Origin: Nitrososphaerota archaeon
GTDB taxonomy: Archaea > Thermoproteota > Nitrososphaeria > Nitrososphaerales > Nitrosopumilaceae
Direction: 5' to 3'
Assembly: GCA_016871975.1 (NCBI GenBank)
Contig: VHBM01000015.1
Span: 1 to 22,777 of the forward strand
Length of the DNA stretch: 22,777 nt
The notes under the pieces are model-generated. The model was not told where the DNA came from, made no database searches, and saw nothing but the letters and a program-made list of their open reading frames with translations. Of the stretch, positions 21,098-22,777 are shown in pieces (the first letter of the stretch is position 1; each line of letters starts with the position of its first letter). A program made the position numbers and the translations under genes.

Positions 21098-22014
21098 TGG
21101 TATCAAGTATAACTGTCATGGCTCCCTCATCTACTGCAAATCTGGGGCCGGGTTTTGATGTATTTGGTCTTGCATTAGATGCCTTTTTTGATAAAATAAT
21201 AATTACAAAAAAAGGAAAAGGAATTAAAATTATTACTTCAGATTCGGTTCCTGTAAATCCAAAAAAGAATACTGCTGGAGTTGTTGTAAATGAGCTTGCA
21301 AACAAGTTTAAGATTAAAGATGGAATCGAGGTTAAAATCAAAAAAGGTGTTCCAGCAGGCTTTGGTGTTGGGAGTAGTGCAGCTTCGGCTGCTGCAGCGG
21401 TAGTTGCTATGAACAGATTGTTTAAGCTGGATCTAGACAATAATTCGCTTGTTAAATTTGCAGGAGTAGGTGAAAAGGCAAGTGCTGGTTCAATTCATTA
21501 TGATAATGTAGCAGCAGCAGTTTTGGGTGGTTTTGTAATTGTAAGGGCAAATCCCCTTGATGTAATTCGGATTGAGCCTCCTAGTGACCTTGTCTTGTGC
21601 GTTGCCATCCCGGATCTAAAAGTGCCGGAAAAGAAAACCAAAGTTTCACGTAGTGTTGTTCCAAAAAAAATCAAAATAACTGATGGTATTGCCAATTTAT
21701 CAAATGCAGCTGCAATTGTGGCAGGATTTATGAAAAAAGATTCTATACTTATTGGAAAATCAGTCAAAGATGTAATAGTTGAACCTGCAAGACAGCACAT
21801 GATTCCTGGCTTTAATCAAGTCAAGAAAAATGCATTAGCTGCAGGTGCCAATGGGGTAACAATTAGTGGGGCTGGTCCATCTGTAATAGCTTTTACAACA
21901 AAATCATCAAATCAAAAAAAGATTTGTGATGCCATGAAAAGGGGTTTTGCCTCATCTAATACAAATTGTAAAACTATAATCTGTAAACCCTGCAAAGGAG
22001 CAATTGATCTCTAA
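21097..22014 (+). CDS. thrB: Homoserine kinase (GHMP family)
   Basis: Phosphorylates homoserine on the way to threonine. The 305-residue GHMP kinase has the homoserine-kinase N-terminus MAPSSTANLGPGFDVFGLAL (about 8-27), the glycine-rich ATP loop VPAGFGVGSSAASAAAA (about 89-105), and the C-terminal GANGVTISGAGPSVIAF, which closes the active site. SSTANLGPGFD distinguishes homoserine kinase from mevalonate or shikimate kinases. The start is GTG 21097, sharing one base with the GPN GTPase stop, so translation is likely coupled. The end is Cys-rich (NCKTIICKPC), which is a small oddity. It lies 17 nt before queC. Confidence 0.94.
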   Translation: MVSSITVMAPSSTANLGPGFDVFGLALDAFFDKIIITKKGKGIKIITSDSVPVNPKKNTAGVVVNELANKFKIKDGIEVKIKKGVPAGFGVGSSAASAAAAVVAMNRLFKLDLDNNSLVKFAGVGEKASAGSIHYDNVAAAVLGGFVIVRANPLDVIRIEPPSDLVLCVAIPDLKVPEKKTKVSRSVVPKKIKITDGIANLSNAAAIVAGFMKKDSILIGKSVKDVIVEPARQHMIPGFNQVKKNALAAGANGVTISGAGPSVIAFTTKSSNQKKICDAMKRGFASSNTNCKTIICKPCKGAIDL

Positions 22015-22031
22015 CATTTGGTGTTATCGCA

Positions 22032-22706
22032 TTGGAAAAGGCTGTAGTGGTTTTTAGCGGTGGATTAGATTCTGTATGTACATGTGCTTATCTCAAGTCA
22101 AGATATGAGCTATATGGAATCACCTTTGCGTATGGACAGCGAGCTAGTCAAGAACTAAAGACTGCAAAGGATCTTGCTAAGAGTCTCAAACTCAAAAAAC
22201 ATAAAATTGTAGATATTAACTTCATGAAAGAGCTTTACGGTAAAACTAATGTGCTTACAAGCAAAACAAGACCAATACCACCAAGGTTTGATTATTCAAT
22301 CGTAGTTCCAATACGAAATGCTGTATTTTTGTCAATTGCATCTGCATGGGCATTTACATTAAATGCGTCCTTGGTTGCATATGGTGCACATAAAGGCGAC
22401 ATGTTTTATCCTGATTGTCGTCCCTCCTTTTCAAAAAAATTAGAATTTGCATTAAATCAGGGAGAGATTGATGGAATAAGATCTGGAATAAGAAAGAGAA
22501 TAAAAATTTGGAGCCCATTTAATGAATCACTTTCTAAAAGTGAGTTGTTAAAAAGAGGTCATGAGATTATTGGTGATTTATTGTTTAGAACATGGAGTTG
22601 TTATTCAAATACAAAATTGCATTGCGGTAAATGTGAATCATGTAATAACCGCAAGGCTGCTTTTGCAAAAGCTAAGATTTTAGATAAAACCAGATATTTG
22701 AACTAG
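22032..22706 (+). CDS. queC: 7-cyano-7-deazaguanine synthase
   Basis: Makes preQ0 from 7-carboxy-7-deazaguanine with ATP and ammonia. In archaea this feeds archaeosine in the tRNA D-loop. The 224-residue protein has the PP-loop SGGLDS (9-14), FAYGQRASQEL, PIRNAVFLSIASAWA (the family's P-x-RN motif), GAHKGD-x-x-YPDCRP, and a zinc site C190, C198, C201, C204. The start is TTG 22032, giving the short lead before the PP-loop that the family shows. It follows thrB by 17 nt in the GPN-thrB-queC run. Confidence 0.95.
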   Translation: MEKAVVVFSGGLDSVCTCAYLKSRYELYGITFAYGQRASQELKTAKDLAKSLKLKKHKIVDINFMKELYGKTNVLTSKTRPIPPRFDYSIVVPIRNAVFLSIASAWAFTLNASLVAYGAHKGDMFYPDCRPSFSKKLEFALNQGEIDGIRSGIRKRIKIWSPFNESLSKSELLKRGHEIIGDLLFRTWSCYSNTKLHCGKCESCNNRKAAFAKAKILDKTRYLN

Positions 22707-22711
22707 TTTAC

Positions 22712-22734
22712 TTGTTTTCTAGGATTGGTTTTTT
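22712..22734 (+). terminator. Possible T-rich terminator after queC
   Basis: Two T-rich tracts (TTGTTTTCT and then a run of six T ending at 22734) begin 6 nt after the queC stop, with no clear hairpin. This suits U-tract termination in archaea. The remaining 43 nt to the window end show no further gene I can support. Confidence 0.35.
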
Positions 22735-22777
22735 CAGTATCAGCCATCTAATTATGATATACCATCCCACAAAGATT

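Noticed and set aside
22703..22747. Minus-strand 14-codon frame overlapping the queC stop.
   Set aside because: Too short, bounded by an in-frame stop directly upstream, and nothing supports translation.

Overview
The window is AT-rich and densely packed, with genes on both strands and almost no intergenic space. It most likely comes from an ammonia-oxidising archaeon of the Nitrososphaerota (Thaumarchaeota), Nitrosopumilus-like. The evidence is the gene set: a CdvB/ESCRT-III division protein, the archaeal two-subunit phosphomevalonate dehydratase, a GPN-loop GTPase, a family-5 uracil-DNA glycosylase, an archaeal EMC6-like protein, an archaeal Rqc2/NFACT protein, cobalamin genes and assimilatory sulfate reduction. 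Many genes start with GTG or TTG, and TATA-like boxes lie about 22-32 nt before several start codons, which suits leaderless archaeal transcripts. I see no tRNA, rRNA, CRISPR array, insertion sequence or integrase.

Layout. 1-115: tail of a probable endonuclease IV. 151-1608: glycyl-tRNA synthetase. 1622-2395 (-): glutamate-racemase-like protein in which both catalytic cysteines are serines. 2496-3137: CdvB paralogue. 3199-6462 (-): a block reading EMC6-like protein, CbiT, CbiL, CbiF, UDGb (membrane insertion, cobalamin, DNA repair). 6566-9564 (+): NFACT/Rqc2, Mut7-C RNase and AMMECR1, tightly coupled. 9559-11099 (-): phosphomevalonate dehydratase small and large subunits (isoprenoid lipids). 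11207-11857: endonuclease III. 11844-12509 (-): secreted, C-terminally anchored protein. 12540-14408 (-): APS reductase then ATP sulfurylase. 14504-16906 (+): THUMP/ThiI-like protein with no PP-loop, then a GT-B glycosyltransferase. 16917-16986: strong hairpin, candidate structured RNA. 17053-17747: two small hypothetical genes. 17669-18541 (-): SDR oxidoreductase whose 3' end overlaps its neighbour by 79 nt. 18695-19195 (-): membrane-protein gene broken by an in-frame TAA. 19254-20285 (-): UPF0104/AglD-like flippase-type membrane protein. 20339-22706 (+): GPN GTPase, homoserine kinase and QueC (archaeosine pathway).

Most of the window is core metabolism and information processing. The unusual parts are two enzyme-family members that have lost their signature catalytic residues (the MurI-like and ThiI-like proteins), the stop-interrupted membrane gene, the 70-nt hairpin between 15656-16906 and 17053-17340, and the conserved-looking Rqc2/Mut7-C/AMMECR1 cluster. 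I did not find a clear multi-gene novel defence or mobile system.
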